From an uncultured Hungatella sp. (lineage in GTDB: Bacteria; Bacillota; Clostridia; Lachnospirales; Lachnospiraceae): DNA of 15,884 bases. Within the stretch, counting starts at the first letter, position 1. Each line of letters starts with the position of its first letter. The DNA lies in contig CAUEKH010000022.1 in assembly GCA_959018155.1 (NCBI GenBank), positions 1 through 15,884 of the forward strand, read 5' to 3'. The notes beneath the pieces are model-generated. The model made no database searches. It worked only from the letters and a program-made list of their open reading frames with translations, and was not told the DNA's origin. The position numbers and the translations under genes are program-made. Below are positions 15,535 through 15,884 of this stretch, piece by piece.

Positions 15535-15884
15535 GTGAAAAAAAACAGGACAGGATCCTGTTTTGGGATATTTTAAAAGGGATCGGAATTATCTCCATTG
15601 TTTTTGGCCATTCCCAGAACCTTGGAATCCTGATCCGGATGGTGTACTTCTACCATCTGGCAGTCTTCTTCTTTGTATCGGGTTACTTTTACAATGAGGA
15701 GCGGTACGGCGATAAGCCCTTTGATTTCTTTGGACGAAGGCTTCAGAACATGTGGCCGTCCTATGTGTGCTATGGCCTGGTATTCGTGTTTTTCCACAAT
15801 TTCATGGTGAAACATTTACTGTTTGGCGGCGTGTACAAGCTGGTGGCGGTCAAGCAGCCGGACGGCAGCTACACTCCCAAGATG
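15531..15884 (+). CDS. Second acyltransferase-3 family membrane protein, 3'-partial
   Basis: The first 118 codons of a gene that runs off the right edge without a stop. ATG 15531 overlaps the preceding stop as ATGA and has AAGGAGG at 15517-15523. The opening RILFWDILKGIGIISIVFGHS is the usual start of the Acyl_transf_3 family, with His27 at the end of the first helix; YFYHLAVFFFVSGYFY and the basic FGRRLQNMWPSYVCY follow the family pattern. Sequence around the His differs clearly from the preceding acyltransferase, so it is a separate subfamily rather than a recent duplicate. It probably adds a second acyl or similar decoration to the glycan. Length and C-terminus cannot be judged. Confidence 0.85.
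   Translation, partial: MSEKKQDRILFWDILKGIGIISIVFGHSQNLGILIRMVYFYHLAVFFFVSGYFYNEERYGDKPFDFFGRRLQNMWPSYVCYGLVFVFFHNFMVKHLLFGGVYKLVAVKQPDGSYTPKM

Noticed and set aside
15573..15815. 80-codon minus-strand open frame at the right edge
   Set aside because: It is antisense to the partial acyltransferase starting at 15531, which has a strong ribosome site and clear family motifs.
1..15884. CRISPR arrays, insertion sequences, attachment sites, tRNA genes
   Set aside because: No spaced direct repeats, transposase-like frames, terminal inverted repeats or cloverleaf sequences were seen.

Overview
The window is one continuous, plus-strand surface-polysaccharide locus. About 50% G+C, strong AAGGAGG-type ribosome sites, ATGA start/stop overlaps and the family types all suggest a Gram-positive clostridial genome (Lachnospiraceae-like). 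That taxonomic reading is inference; no phylogenetic marker gene is present.

Region 1 (1-5394) is a tight three-gene unit, open at the left edge. It holds the ATPase of an ABC polysaccharide exporter with a C-terminal glycan-recognition domain (Wzt type), a SAM-dependent methyltransferase carrying two in-frame repeat insertions, and a 1038-residue protein that joins a kinase-like domain, a coiled coil, a GT2 glycosyltransferase and a GT4 glycosyltransferase. Methyltransferase, kinase-like fold and coiled coil beside a Wzt with a C-terminal domain are the parts of the WbdD/Wzt chain-capping and length-control system of E. coli O8/O9a, here split and re-fused differently.

Region 2 (5395-5617) separates two transcription units. 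It contains a perfect 19-bp inverted repeat enclosing 41 nt (probable terminator), then an extended -10 promoter and a leader of about 50 nt.

Region 3 (5618-8724) is a complete four-gene set for GDP-D-glycero-alpha-D-manno-heptose: hddC, hddA, gmhB, gmhA. Together they would convert sedoheptulose 7-phosphate to heptose 7-phosphate, the 1,7-bisphosphate, the 1-phosphate and finally the GDP-sugar. Reaction order is gmhA, hddA, gmhB, hddC, the reverse of gene order except for the middle pair.

Region 4 (8793-15884) has three large polytopic membrane proteins that look like GT-C glycosyltransferases (using lipid-linked sugars outside the membrane) and two consecutive acyltransferase-3 family proteins, the second cut by the right edge. 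The simplest reading is that heptose is made in the cytoplasm, a glycan is built by the fused transferase, possibly capped, and exported through the ABC transporter, then decorated with sugars and acyl groups at or outside the membrane. No GT9-type heptosyltransferase, ABC permease or polymerase is visible; the permease gene probably lies just left of the window. No tRNA, rRNA, CRISPR array or mobile element was seen.
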